64,000 nt of DNA, taken from assembly GCA_964343075.1 (NCBI GenBank), contig CAYFGT010000010.1, forward strand, positions 11,278-75,277, written 5' to 3'. Source of the stretch: UBA2588 sp964343075 (GTDB lineage: Bacteria > Chloroflexota > Dehalococcoidia > Lucifugimonadales > UBA3495). Numbering within the stretch: position 1 is the stretch's first letter; the number at the start of each line of letters is the position of its first letter. The notes under the pieces are model-generated. The model worked only from the letters and a program-made list of their open reading frames with translations. It did not search any database and was not told the origin of the DNA. The translations under genes and the position numbers were made by a program. Shown here piece after piece: positions 17,571 to 26,956 of this stretch.

Positions 17571-17894
17571 TTAATCTTTCAGTATCTTGTCATCACTGAG
17601 ATATTCCATAAATTCAATCCGCTGGGATTCTATTAATTCTCTAACTTCAGCACCCACTTCAAAAACTTCTGGTGGGATATTATTCCCTTTTCTCATAGGA
17701 GATTCTATCTTGTCAGCTATCCATTCCAAAAATACAGTGTTATTTTCCCCCGGCAAAGTGTACCCGTTAAAAGAAATCCTAAATTCAGGCCTATGCCCTG
17801 ATTCATGATAAATCGTTGCTTGTTTATGTACCAAAGACGCGACTTTCCTAGCTTCGCCGGGTTTAGTTTTATAAATTCTTCTAATCAAATACAT
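17571..17894 (-). CDS. small protein, possible dimeric alpha/beta-barrel (NIPSNAP-like)
   Basis: A 107-residue protein. The ATG at 17894 is preferred over an upstream GTG because GGAGAG lies four bases before it. The beginning (MYLIRRIYKTKPGEARKVA) followed by an alternating strand/helix pattern is reminiscent of dimeric alpha/beta-barrel proteins such as NIPSNAP or Dabb domains, but similarity is weak. It is the first gene of a two-gene unit with the atypical SDR and is divergent from another SDR gene. A role with the SDR is plausible but unproven. Confidence 0.55.
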   Translation of the reverse strand: MYLIRRIYKTKPGEARKVASLVHKQATIYHESGHRPEFRISFNGYTLPGENNTVFLEWIADKIESPMRKGNNIPPEVFEVGAEVRELIESQRIEFMEYLSDDKILKD

Positions 17895-17993
17895 TACTCT
17901 CTCCACATATTATGTAAAATAGACCGGTCGCAGGAAATATAACATACAAACTATTTACGATCCATAATCTGTAATTCACAGTAAATTATTTTT

Positions 17994-18014
17994 ACCAAAT
18001 ATTTGGTTTATAAT
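17994..18014 (+). promoter_or_regulatory. palindromic operator-like site abutting a -10 box
   Basis: ACCAAATATTTGGT at 17994-18007 is a perfect 14-base inverted repeat. Two bases of it overlap the region just before TATAAT (18009-18014), about 29 bases before the SDR start codon. No good -35 box is evident. The arrangement is that of a regulator-binding site, either repressing or activating, in a divergent intergenic region. Confidence 0.45.
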
Positions 18015-18042
18015 CCTGTTACATTAAGAGAAGGAGCGCCTT

Positions 18043-18840
18043 ATGAATGTTACTAACAAAGTTGCCCTAATCACTGGAGCAGCCAGTGGGATCGGAGAAG
18101 GTATCGCAACTACTCTAGCTGAGAATGGAGCCTCCGTTATAGTTGCTGATTTGAATTTAGCAAACGCAATTACAGTCTCTGAACAATTGGAATCCCTAGA
18201 CCTGAAATCTCGTCCTATTGATGTTGATGTTACAAATATAAATTCAGTTAAACGCTGTATAGAATCTGTGCTATCAGAGCACGGGCGTATAGATATATTA
18301 GTAAATAATGCCGGAACAGTAGGGTCTGCCAACTGGGAATCCCGAGAAAATCCTAACGAGGAAGACTGGGATTTAATTTTTGAAGTAAACGTTAAAGGTA
18401 TAGTAAAAATGACAGAATGTGTACAGGAGTCAATGATTGCTAATAAGTACGGCAAGATTATCAATATAGCATCAATAGCAGGCCGTCAAGGTAGTGAGAG
18501 AAACCCCCCATACAATGTCTCAAAAGCAAGCGTAATCAACCTTACACAATCGCATGCTATGCAATTAGCGAAATACAATATCAATGTAAATGCAATTTGT
18601 CCTGGTTTATTGTGGACACCAATTTGGGAAAGAATCGGAAATAGGAGAAGTATGTCTCCTAATCCAGAAGAATTAAATCCTAAGCAATTATTTTTGAACT
18701 ACGTCACAGAAAAAATACCATTGGGACGACCTCAGGAACCTCGAGATATCGGTAATCTCGCCTGTTTCTTAGCATCGGATTATGCACTCAACATTACTGG
18801 GCAATCAATCAACGTCAGTGGTGGGTATTTTATGAATTAA
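18043..18840 (+). CDS. SDR family oxidoreductase
   Basis: A 265-residue classical short-chain dehydrogenase: TGAASGIGEG dinucleotide motif, NNAG segment (LVNNAGTVG), and the catalytic YNVSK motif (PPYNVSKAS) intact, unlike the neighbouring SDR. The C-terminal NITGQSINVSGGYFMN is typical of the FabG-like branch. Substrate unknown; NAD(P)-dependent alcohol or ketone conversion is expected. It has its own promoter-like region with a perfect palindrome and an AAGGAG ribosome site. Confidence 0.9.
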   Translation: MNVTNKVALITGAASGIGEGIATTLAENGASVIVADLNLANAITVSEQLESLDLKSRPIDVDVTNINSVKRCIESVLSEHGRIDILVNNAGTVGSANWESRENPNEEDWDLIFEVNVKGIVKMTECVQESMIANKYGKIINIASIAGRQGSERNPPYNVSKASVINLTQSHAMQLAKYNINVNAICPGLLWTPIWERIGNRRSMSPNPEELNPKQLFLNYVTEKIPLGRPQEPRDIGNLACFLASDYALNITGQSINVSGGYFMN

Positions 18841-18843
18841 TTA

Positions 18844-19170
18844 TTAATTCATAGATATCGAAGACCCCACTCCTTGTGTTTGTTCGCTAACCAAGAATGA
18901 CGCTTTGTCTCGTCCTGATTCAGTTTCTAATTCGGCGTCGAATCTCTGTCCACCGATTTCACCAATAAGTTCATATTTTTTTTGCGTAAACAATTGACCT
19001 TCAAAAGAGTCTCCGATTATATCTCTTGAATATTCATCATTCAGAAACATTTCTACTGCTTGCTTCATCAAAGTTTGTACATCCTCTGGAGAAATATAAG
19101 CTGCAGCTGTCAAGAATACGTAACCCCATCGAAATCCTTTGTGTTCTAGCATAGATGGACTAAACCTCAA
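18844..19170 (-). CDS. hypothetical protein, 108 residues
   Basis: An open frame of 108 codons from a TTG at 19170 or, without the first six residues, from ATG at 19152; no ribosome site clearly favours either. The C-terminal half reads as beta-rich (QKKYELIGEIGGQRFDAELETESGRDKASFLV). No family is recognised. It sits alone, convergent with the upstream SDR gene (three-base gap) and divergent from the MFS gene. The coding call is moderate because the length and codon pattern look real. Confidence 0.5.
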   Translation of the reverse strand: MRFSPSMLEHKGFRWGYVFLTAAAYISPEDVQTLMKQAVEMFLNDEYSRDIIGDSFEGQLFTQKKYELIGEIGGQRFDAELETESGRDKASFLVSEQTQGVGSSISMN

Positions 19171-19272
19171 TACATAAATATAAATTCGTTAGATAATATT
19201 ACACCAATCATAGTTTTGTAACTTGTAATGAATAACGCTTATTTATGATAAGATAGGGCACCTGTATTCAAC

Positions 19273-20514
19273 ATGACTTCATCAGAAAACACAAAGGCTA
19301 GTCCCAAGCGCACTTTAATCAGTAACTCTAATTTCAGGTTTCTGTGGTTATCAGGGTGCTTCGACAATATCTGCCGCTGGGGTGACGCTCTCATCCTTGC
19401 ACTATTGGTGTTTGATATTTCAGGATCTGCGTTCTACGTCGCGAGTATTTTCGTTTTAAGATGGATACCAATGATGATTCTGGCTCCAATTTCTGGTTTC
19501 TTATCCGACCATTTGAACAGAAAATATCTCATGATGGGCACTCGTGCGACTAGCGTTATGATTTCGGGAATAATACTACTTCTTCTATTAACTAATTCCA
19601 TAGCTATATGGCAGTTACAGCTATTATCATTCGGACTGGGCTTATGCTATACCATGGATTTCGCAGCACGGCGAACTTCTATACATGATGTTGCTAAGTC
19701 TGAGAACATGTCCACTGCTATGTCCCTTGAAATAATCACAAATACTTTTGGCAAAATTTCTGGGCCATTGTTCGCAGGCTCTCTCATTGCAACTGTAGGA
19801 TACACTGGCGCTATGATCTTGGTGTTAATTATCTATTCTATATCTTTACTATTCGTTTCATTTTTTACATTTCAATATAATGTTACTAAAATCCACTTTT
19901 ATGACATCCAACAATCAATTATTACAGGATTTAAAGCTGGATTCAGCAACAAGATGATTTTAGGAGTTTTTATTGGAAGTATAATTTACAATGGCTTAGC
20001 TTTTAGCTCTGAAGGAATCTATCCAGTCATCGCTGAGGAACATCTGAACGCTGGTCCTTTCTTTACTGGATTGTTAATTTCAGCTCTCGGGGTTGGTACC
20101 CTGGTTGGAGCACTGGTACTAACCAACATTGGTAATATCCAATACCAAGGAAGACTATTCATAACTGGAATATTCATTCAGTTACTATCGGCCTTACTAT
20201 TTTCTCTATCAGATATATACCTACTATCTTACATGTGTTTATTCTTAGGAGGATTAGGCAATTCATTATTCAGCTCAATGCAAACCTCTATTATAGTAAT
20301 TGAAGCTGATTTGAAGCATCGTGGCTCGGTTCTCGGAACATTGGGTCAGTGCATAGGTATTTGTTCAATGGGTGGACTGATTGTAGGTTTTTGGAGCAAT
20401 CATTTCGGTGTGACCAATGCAGTTGGCATTAACGGCACACTAGGGATCACGCTCCTAGCAGTCCTGTTTCTTCTGTCACCCCTATCTCGAAAGCGCATAC
20501 GGACAACTGTTTAG
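19273..20514 (+). CDS. MFS transporter (DHA3/EntS-like)
   Basis: A 413-residue major facilitator with 11-12 membrane segments. The N-terminus (NSNFRFLWLSGCFDNICRWGDALIL) followed by APISGFLSDHLNRKYLM matches the DHA3/EntS-like exporter branch (MFS_3). The second half carries LGVGTLVGALVLT. Members export siderophores, macrolides and other small molecules. It stands alone in its own transcription unit, downstream of a 100-base AT-rich promoter region, and nudC follows after 63 bases. Confidence 0.88.
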   Translation: MTSSENTKASPKRTLISNSNFRFLWLSGCFDNICRWGDALILALLVFDISGSAFYVASIFVLRWIPMMILAPISGFLSDHLNRKYLMMGTRATSVMISGIILLLLLTNSIAIWQLQLLSFGLGLCYTMDFAARRTSIHDVAKSENMSTAMSLEIITNTFGKISGPLFAGSLIATVGYTGAMILVLIIYSISLLFVSFFTFQYNVTKIHFYDIQQSIITGFKAGFSNKMILGVFIGSIIYNGLAFSSEGIYPVIAEEHLNAGPFFTGLLISALGVGTLVGALVLTNIGNIQYQGRLFITGIFIQLLSALLFSLSDIYLLSYMCLFLGGLGNSLFSSMQTSIIVIEADLKHRGSVLGTLGQCIGICSMGGLIVGFWSNHFGVTNAVGINGTLGITLLAVLFLLSPLSRKRIRTTV

Positions 20515-20577
20515 ACCATTGAAATACATACTAAATTCCAGTAAGGTACGTATAAAATTTGAGAGCTGTGTATACCA

Positions 20578-21510
20578 ATGAAAACTGAATCAATATCTAA
20601 ATTCAAACACACTTTTTCACAAAATCCATTGAATAGAGGTGAATCAGAGCGGCGGGATGAACAATGGATTTCAGGTCAAATAGATAATCCTAATAGCAAA
20701 TTTATGATTGTAAATGACCTAAATATACTCATCGACAGTTCCTCTAAAAACAAAAGTTTAGCCTGGATGCCTCAACAAAACATCCATCGATTAGAGATAG
20801 AAGGATCTCCTGTATTATTGGGGATACAAGATGATGTCACACACTTCGCATTATCTATTTCACATAATAGTGCTTCAAATCTAGTCAGTGAGCCTCAATA
20901 TGAATTCGTAGATGCAAGAACATGTGCAGGATTTTTGTCATCAGAAAGCACAGGTATCATCGCGCAAGCAAGAATTCAAATAAACTGGCACAACAAAAAC
21001 AAATTTTGCTCTGTATGTGGTAAGCCCAACAACATATTTCGAGGAGGGCAAGTACTAAAATGTTCATCTTGCAACAATGAGACCTTTCCAAGGACGGATC
21101 CGGTCATCATAATGGTTGTAACAGATGGCGAGTACTGCCTATTAGGCCAATCTAGGGGCAGGTTATCACAAACTAATACTTATTCAGCCTTAGCAGGGTT
21201 CATGGATCAAGGAGAATCCATAGAAGAAGCTGTAGCAAGAGAAGTCATGGAAGAAGCAGGATTGAAAATTAAAAACGTTACTTACCACTCCTCACAGCCG
21301 TGGCCGTTTCCAAATTCGTTAATGATTGGCTGCCTTGCTGAAGCTCAAACCACAGATATACATATGGATGATGAAGAAATGGTGTCCGTTAAATGGTTTA
21401 ACAGAGAACAAGTGAGATTGGCTTTAGACGGGAATAATCCGGATTTAAATCTACCGGCTCCTATCGCAATCGCGCATCACTTGATCAGATCTTGGGCTGA
21501 TTCAGACTAA
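20578..21510 (+). CDS. nudC: NADH pyrophosphatase / NAD-cap hydrolase NudC
   Basis: A 310-residue protein with all NudC hallmarks. A four-cysteine zinc site lies at Cys144/Cys147 and Cys162/Cys165, the Nudix box GFMDQGESIEEAVAREVMEE starts near residue 207, and the NudC-specific SQPWPFPNSLM is at about 239. NudC hydrolyses NADH and removes NAD caps from RNA 5-prime ends. The N-terminal domain (about 1-130) is divergent but of normal length. It converges with the ABC exporter gene with a one-base gap. Confidence 0.93.
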   Translation: MKTESISKFKHTFSQNPLNRGESERRDEQWISGQIDNPNSKFMIVNDLNILIDSSSKNKSLAWMPQQNIHRLEIEGSPVLLGIQDDVTHFALSISHNSASNLVSEPQYEFVDARTCAGFLSSESTGIIAQARIQINWHNKNKFCSVCGKPNNIFRGGQVLKCSSCNNETFPRTDPVIIMVVTDGEYCLLGQSRGRLSQTNTYSALAGFMDQGESIEEAVAREVMEEAGLKIKNVTYHSSQPWPFPNSLMIGCLAEAQTTDIHMDDEEMVSVKWFNREQVRLALDGNNPDLNLPAPIAIAHHLIRSWADSD

Positions 21511-21511
21511 C

Positions 21512-23359
21512 TCAGTCAGATTGTAAAGACGCATTAACCTTATTTAAATGAAAATAAAATCCTCCGGATTTAATCAATTGTTCGTGTGTTCCAGACTCAA
21601 TAATTGATCCGTCATTAATCACAAATATTTTGTCTACATTCCGAATTGTGGACAATCTATGGGCTATTACAAACGCGGTCCTATCTTTCAACACTTCTTT
21701 CAAAGCTTTCTGAATCATAATGTCAGAATAGGTATCCACATTAGAAGTAGCTTCATCTAACACCAAGATTCTAGGATCCGCAGCAATAGCTCTAGCAAAA
21801 GATATCAATTGACGTTGACCTATACTGAGGTTGGAACCTCTTTCATCCAACACCGTATCGTATCCATTCTCTAAACTCAAAATGAAATCATGAATTCCTA
21901 CTAGTTTAGCTGATGCTAGGACTGAATCATCAGAAACTTCTTGGTGACAATATCTTATATTTTCCCAAACAGTATCCGATATCAGGTATGGCTGTTGTAG
22001 GACCATACTCATCTGAGTAACAAGCGACTCTCTTTTGACATCTTTAATATTTATTCCATCGATTTCAACAGAACCATCGATCGCATCATAAAACCGAGAC
22101 ATAAGATTAATGATTGTACTTTTACCCGCACCTGTTGGCCCCACTAGTGCTATTGTTTGACCAGCATTAACAGTAAAATCAATATTTTTCAGGACTGGAA
22201 TTCCTTCTATATAATGAAAGTTGACTCCAGTAAACTTGACTTGTCCTTTTACAGATGGCATATCTATAGCGTCAACTTTATCTTGTATTTCTGGTTTGAC
22301 GTCTAACAGTTGAAATATCCTCACTCCTGATGCCATAGAACGCTGAAGTTGAGTATATTGCATGGTCAAATTTCTGATCGGATCAAAGAATCGCTGAATA
22401 AACAGTATGAATGCCACCAACACTCCTACTTCCAGAGTGCCATTATAGACCCACCAACCTCCTACCATAATTACAAAACCCATCGAAATACCTGTTAGTC
22501 CTTCTACCAATGGCTGAACTCCTCCAGAGTACATGGAAGCTTGGACATTTGCATCCAAATGTTCTTTATTGAGTCGATCAAACCTATTCAAATTAACTGA
22601 CTGTCGATTGAAACTTTGAACCACTCTGACCCCAGCCAAATTCTCCTGTAGTGCACCATTAACCATCGCTATAGCAGTGCGGATTCTAATAAACGATCTC
22701 TTAGCAAATTTTTGCCAAAAGGCCATCAAAAACACCAGCACTGGTAATACAGCAAACGTTAACAACGACAATTCCCACGACATAATCATCATCATAGTTA
22801 TGATACCAACCAAACTCAGAACATCGGCTAAAGTAAGAACGAGTAATGAAAAAGTTTCTTGGAGTTGGAGAATATCATTTTGGACCCGTGACATGATTCT
22901 TCCTACTTCGGTTCTAGCAAAAAATGAAGGAGATAAAGACTGCAAATGGTCAAATAATTCTTTCCTCATTGAGTACAGGATTCCTTGTCCTACTTTTGAT
23001 ATTCCCACAAATTGTAAATAATTAGAAATATAGTGAATAACGCTAGTAACCGCGAATACTGCTATAACAAACCCTAAATTATGTGTCTTACCAGTACCAA
23101 TAAAAGGTTGTATGTTGGAATCAATTCCCCATTTTACTATCAGAGGAATGCATACTGTTGCACACGTATATACCAGAACAGCAGCTAAGCTAAATAAAGC
23201 CCAACCTCTATACAGTCCAACATAGCTGAACAATCTAATAACAACTTGACCGTCATAAACTCGGCCCAATTCATCTTCGGAACTTGAAACTAATGAGCCT
23301 CCTCCTCCTGTTCGTTGTTGAGCCCCACTCACAGAGAAGCCCATCCCTCCTTGCCTCAT
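21512..23359 (-). CDS. ABC exporter subunit B (permease-ATPase), canonical catalytic Glu, degenerate signature
   Basis: A 615-residue half-transporter: six-helix membrane domain (about 55-340) and nucleotide-binding domain with Walker A GPTGAGKST and Walker B LVLDEATSNVD, which keeps the catalytic Glu. The signature reads LSIGQ instead of LSGGQ. With its partner at 23361-25139, which keeps LSGGQ but has Asp for the catalytic Glu, this forms the standard pattern of heterodimeric exporters such as TM287/288, with one degenerate site. The two start/stop codons almost touch, so they are cotranscribed. Substrate may be a drug or lipid-like compound. Confidence 0.9.
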   Translation of the reverse strand: MRQGGMGFSVSGAQQRTGGGGSLVSSSEDELGRVYDGQVVIRLFSYVGLYRGWALFSLAAVLVYTCATVCIPLIVKWGIDSNIQPFIGTGKTHNLGFVIAVFAVTSVIHYISNYLQFVGISKVGQGILYSMRKELFDHLQSLSPSFFARTEVGRIMSRVQNDILQLQETFSLLVLTLADVLSLVGIITMMMIMSWELSLLTFAVLPVLVFLMAFWQKFAKRSFIRIRTAIAMVNGALQENLAGVRVVQSFNRQSVNLNRFDRLNKEHLDANVQASMYSGGVQPLVEGLTGISMGFVIMVGGWWVYNGTLEVGVLVAFILFIQRFFDPIRNLTMQYTQLQRSMASGVRIFQLLDVKPEIQDKVDAIDMPSVKGQVKFTGVNFHYIEGIPVLKNIDFTVNAGQTIALVGPTGAGKSTIINLMSRFYDAIDGSVEIDGINIKDVKRESLVTQMSMVLQQPYLISDTVWENIRYCHQEVSDDSVLASAKLVGIHDFILSLENGYDTVLDERGSNLSIGQRQLISFARAIAADPRILVLDEATSNVDTYSDIMIQKALKEVLKDRTAFVIAHRLSTIRNVDKIFVINDGSIIESGTHEQLIKSGGFYFHLNKVNASLQSD

Positions 23360-23360
23360 T

Positions 23361-25139
23361 TTAACTTTCCTCCGAAGAAACCGAATTTAGGTTAGCATCT
23401 AAAATCACATCAGATTCGAATTCATGCTGGTAGTCATAGATATCTTTATACGCACCATTTAGACCGTACAAAGCTTCGTGAGTACCTTCTTCTATAATCT
23501 TGCCTTTATCCATAACAACTATATAATCCGCGTCTCTCACTGTACTCAATCTATGAGCGATGACGAACGTTGTTCGATTTTTCATAACATTTCTCATAGC
23601 ATCTCTGATTCTAAATTCAGTTTCCACATCCACGCTTGAGGTGGAATCATCTAAAACAAGAATGGGAGGGTCCATTAACAACGTCCTTGCGATAGCTAGC
23701 CTTTGGCGCTGTCCTCCGGATAATGTAGCTCCTCGCTCACCTACCCAAGTATCGTACCCTTCAGGTAAAGATTGGATATGATCATCCAATTGAGCTATCT
23801 TAGAAACTTCTCGGATTTGCGCGATGTCCGCTCCTTCCATACCATACGAAATATTTTGCTTAATTGTAGATGCAAATAAAAATATATCTTGAGCAACAAT
23901 TCCTATGTTCTTTCTAAGTGATGCCAACGTATAATCATTCACATTCTTCCCGTCAATAAGTACGCTGCCTTCAGTAGGATCATAAAATCTTGAAATCAAA
24001 TGTACTAACGAGCTCTTGCCGCTTCCAGGGGCTCCTAGAATCGCTGTGACTTGCCCAGGTGCCACAGATAAGTTGATTCCATCAAGTACGTAATCAGATC
24101 TGTTGTACCCAAACTTAATATTAGAAAAATGGACCTCCCCTGATGGTCTATCCATGACTGTCGCATTCAAGCGTTCTGATACGGGAGACGGTGAATCAAT
24201 CACCTCAAATACGCGCTCACCAGCAGGAATTGCTCGAGAATAACTATTTATTATCCATGCTGACATACGAATCGGAAAGTTTAAGATGTTTAAAAGGAAT
24301 ATGAATTCCGTCAATTGGCCAATTGTTAACGTGCCATTAATTACTTTGCTCCCACCAAAATATAAGATGATCCCAATACCTAAAGTGAAGAAGAAAGTCG
24401 TCGTAGAACTATTACTCGCCTCTAATTTATTAGAATCAAAAGTGATATCTGCAAGTTGCTCGGCTTTCTGAGAAAATTTCCTCTTTTCATATTCTTCTGC
24501 AGCAAAAGCTTTAACTACTGGTATCCCAGATAAGTTTTCTTGAAGTATAGTTATCAATTCTCCTGTTACTTCTTGCACTTTAGCCCAAAGGATTCGCAAT
24601 TTATAGATGATTGTAGTCGCACGAAAAATTAATACAGGAACAAATATTAAGCTGACCGTTGCTAGAAAGAAATCTATTTGGATCATCAAAATCGCTACAA
24701 TTATTATCATGAATAATATGTGAAGAGATCTGACCATCCCAAGGTTTATAAATCTCCTCATAGATTCGATATCGGCAGTTGCTCGTGACATCAAATCCCC
24801 AGTATGTTCATTATCATGATATGCGAAACTTAGGTTTTGCCATTTGTCATATAGCAAATTACGTAGCTTATACGTTACCATTTGGGACAGCGTGTCAGTA
24901 CAGTAGATTCTACCGTAGTCAAACAAGCCTCGTAACAAGCACAATACAAACAATAAAATAGCCATCCATAACAGGGTCTGCCGATCTACAAAAGTTGAAA
25001 GCATCTCATCTACAGCAAGCCCCAATACTTTAGGTATAGCTAACGTGGCCAGCACAGACAGGATCATAGATACATAACCAGCAATTAATCGCCACTTATT
25101 CTCTAATGCAATGCTTAATATGCGTACTAAAATATCCAA
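23361..25139 (-). CDS. ABC exporter subunit A (permease-ATPase), degenerate catalytic Glu
   Basis: A 592-residue half-transporter with an N-terminal six-helix domain and a C-terminal ATPase. Walker A is GAPGSGKSS and the signature LSGGQRQR is canonical, but Walker B is ILVLDDSTSSVD, with Asp in place of the catalytic Glu. This mirrors the degenerate subunit of TM287/288-type heterodimers; its Walker residues and the partner's LSIGQ would together form the non-hydrolysing site. It is the first gene of the pair, transcribed toward the 615-residue partner. Confidence 0.9.
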   Translation of the reverse strand: MDILVRILSIALENKWRLIAGYVSMILSVLATLAIPKVLGLAVDEMLSTFVDRQTLLWMAILLFVLCLLRGLFDYGRIYCTDTLSQMVTYKLRNLLYDKWQNLSFAYHDNEHTGDLMSRATADIESMRRFINLGMVRSLHILFMIIIVAILMIQIDFFLATVSLIFVPVLIFRATTIIYKLRILWAKVQEVTGELITILQENLSGIPVVKAFAAEEYEKRKFSQKAEQLADITFDSNKLEASNSSTTTFFFTLGIGIILYFGGSKVINGTLTIGQLTEFIFLLNILNFPIRMSAWIINSYSRAIPAGERVFEVIDSPSPVSERLNATVMDRPSGEVHFSNIKFGYNRSDYVLDGINLSVAPGQVTAILGAPGSGKSSLVHLISRFYDPTEGSVLIDGKNVNDYTLASLRKNIGIVAQDIFLFASTIKQNISYGMEGADIAQIREVSKIAQLDDHIQSLPEGYDTWVGERGATLSGGQRQRLAIARTLLMDPPILVLDDSTSSVDVETEFRIRDAMRNVMKNRTTFVIAHRLSTVRDADYIVVMDKGKIIEEGTHEALYGLNGAYKDIYDYQHEFESDVILDANLNSVSSEES

Positions 25140-25236
25140 AATAACTTTCTTGAAATCCTGAAATTACCGACAAACGAATTGCAGTATTATGGTCGGTGCT
25201 CGAGTTAGTATACAGTATATATATGATTGGCAATAA

Positions 25237-26907
25237 TCACATTCGGTCAGGAGCGTTCATCCCCATCAAGTTCAGTACTTTCTCAAAAACAACTTGAGCA
25301 GCCTGAACCAATCTCAATCTTGCCATGGACAATGGCAAATCTTCCGTATTTGACGACACCACTCTACAATGTTCATAAAAGGCATGGGCATCCGATGCTA
25401 ATTCTAACGCGTAATGTGGCATATGATGGGGCTCTAGACTATCAGCAACCTGGTAAATAACTTCAGGTAGCCTGAATAATGATTTTAGCAGGGCCATTTC
25501 ATGCTTAGTTTTCAATAAAGTTAAGTCTGCATCTTCCCAATCAACCCCGTTATCTCGCGCTAATCCTAAAATATTCTTGATACGAGCATGGGCATATTGT
25601 ATGTAAAACACAGGATTTTCATTCGAAGATTTTTTGGCTAGGTCCATATCGAATTCCATTTGAGACGAAGCACTACGAGTTAGAAAGAAATACCTACAAG
25701 CATCAGAACCAACTTCTTCTACTAGCTCTTTGACGGTAATGAAATCTCCTGTTCTCTTAGAAGCTCTAACGACTTCATCTCCTTTTTTCAGTGTTACCAT
25801 CTGAGAAATCAATACCGTTAACTTTGAATCATCTATATCTAAGGCACGCATTGCAGCTTTTAGCCTAGAAATATGTCCTTGATGGTCCGCTCCCCAAATG
25901 TCTATCACTTGATCAAAATTTCTAGTTTTAAACTTGTTCCTATGATACGCAATATCTGATGCAAAATAAGTAGGCTCTCCAGTAGATTTCACTATCACAT
26001 TGTCTTTTTCTTCATCTAAGATCGTGGATGCGAACCAAAGAGCTTGATCCATCTGTTTCAAATAATTCTTAGACTCTAATTCATTGATAGTTTCTTCGTA
26101 TTCTGTATTCCCAAATAATGATTTTTCACTGAACCAATTATCAAATTCTACGTGTAATTCTAGTAAATCGTCTGCGATAGCGTTCAACATACTATCGGTG
26201 CTAATCTGAGAAATAAGACCAATTGCCTCATCATTGCCGATCAATGAATCCCCATATTCTTTATTAACTAATATTGCGACATCTCGGACATAATCACCTT
26301 GATATCCTCCGTCGGGGAGCGGATAAGAGTGTCCTAACAGCTCATAATACCTAGCGAGAACAGATTCAAAAAATAACTGCATCTGATTGCCCGCGTCATT
26401 TATGTAATATTCTCTCGTTACAGCATAGCCGGCGGACTCCATAATATTTGCCAGTGAACTTCCGATAACTGCTCCTCGAGCATGTCCAACATGGACTGGG
26501 CCTGTTGGATTAACACTCACAAACTCTATCATCACATTTTCAGTAGTAGTTAAAGTGTTATCTCCAAAAGATGATCCTTGTTCAATAATCCTAGGTATTT
26601 GGGATCGCAGCCATTCTTCATCAATTCTGAAATTTATAAATCCTGGTGCAGCCACAGTTACATTCGCAACGAATTCAGTGGTAGGCCATTTAGAAACTAT
26701 TTCTTTAGCAATCTCCATAGGATTACGCTTAAATTCTTTTGTAAGTCTTAGAGGGAGATTCGTTGCATAGTCTCCATGTTCTGGATTAGCGGGGCGGTCT
26801 ATTTCTATAGACCCTAAGTTTATTCCTTTAATGCTGTTGTCATTAGCAGTTTCTTCAACACACCCAGCCAACACTTCCATAAGTTTTTCTTTTATGTTTG
26901 AATTCAT
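25237..26907 (-). CDS. argS: arginyl-tRNA synthetase
   Basis: Class I arginyl-tRNA synthetase, 556 residues from the ATG at 26907 (an upstream TTG in frame is less likely). The N-terminal Add1 tRNA-binding domain precedes the HIGH-type motif HVGHARGAVIGSS. A KMSK-like loop is degenerate (VRASKRTGDFIT), as in many ArgRS. The C-terminal anticodon-binding domain ends FEKVLNLMGMNAPDRM. It charges tRNA-Arg in the cytoplasm. It is divergent from the peptidase-E-like gene with only about 49 bases between the starts. Confidence 0.95.
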   Translation of the reverse strand: MNSNIKEKLMEVLAGCVEETANDNSIKGINLGSIEIDRPANPEHGDYATNLPLRLTKEFKRNPMEIAKEIVSKWPTTEFVANVTVAAPGFINFRIDEEWLRSQIPRIIEQGSSFGDNTLTTTENVMIEFVSVNPTGPVHVGHARGAVIGSSLANIMESAGYAVTREYYINDAGNQMQLFFESVLARYYELLGHSYPLPDGGYQGDYVRDVAILVNKEYGDSLIGNDEAIGLISQISTDSMLNAIADDLLELHVEFDNWFSEKSLFGNTEYEETINELESKNYLKQMDQALWFASTILDEEKDNVIVKSTGEPTYFASDIAYHRNKFKTRNFDQVIDIWGADHQGHISRLKAAMRALDIDDSKLTVLISQMVTLKKGDEVVRASKRTGDFITVKELVEEVGSDACRYFFLTRSASSQMEFDMDLAKKSSNENPVFYIQYAHARIKNILGLARDNGVDWEDADLTLLKTKHEMALLKSLFRLPEVIYQVADSLEPHHMPHYALELASDAHAFYEHCRVVSSNTEDLPLSMARLRLVQAAQVVFEKVLNLMGMNAPDRM

Positions 26908-26956
26908 AATACGAAACAATATCTACCACATTTTAATACATACAGTACAATACTAT

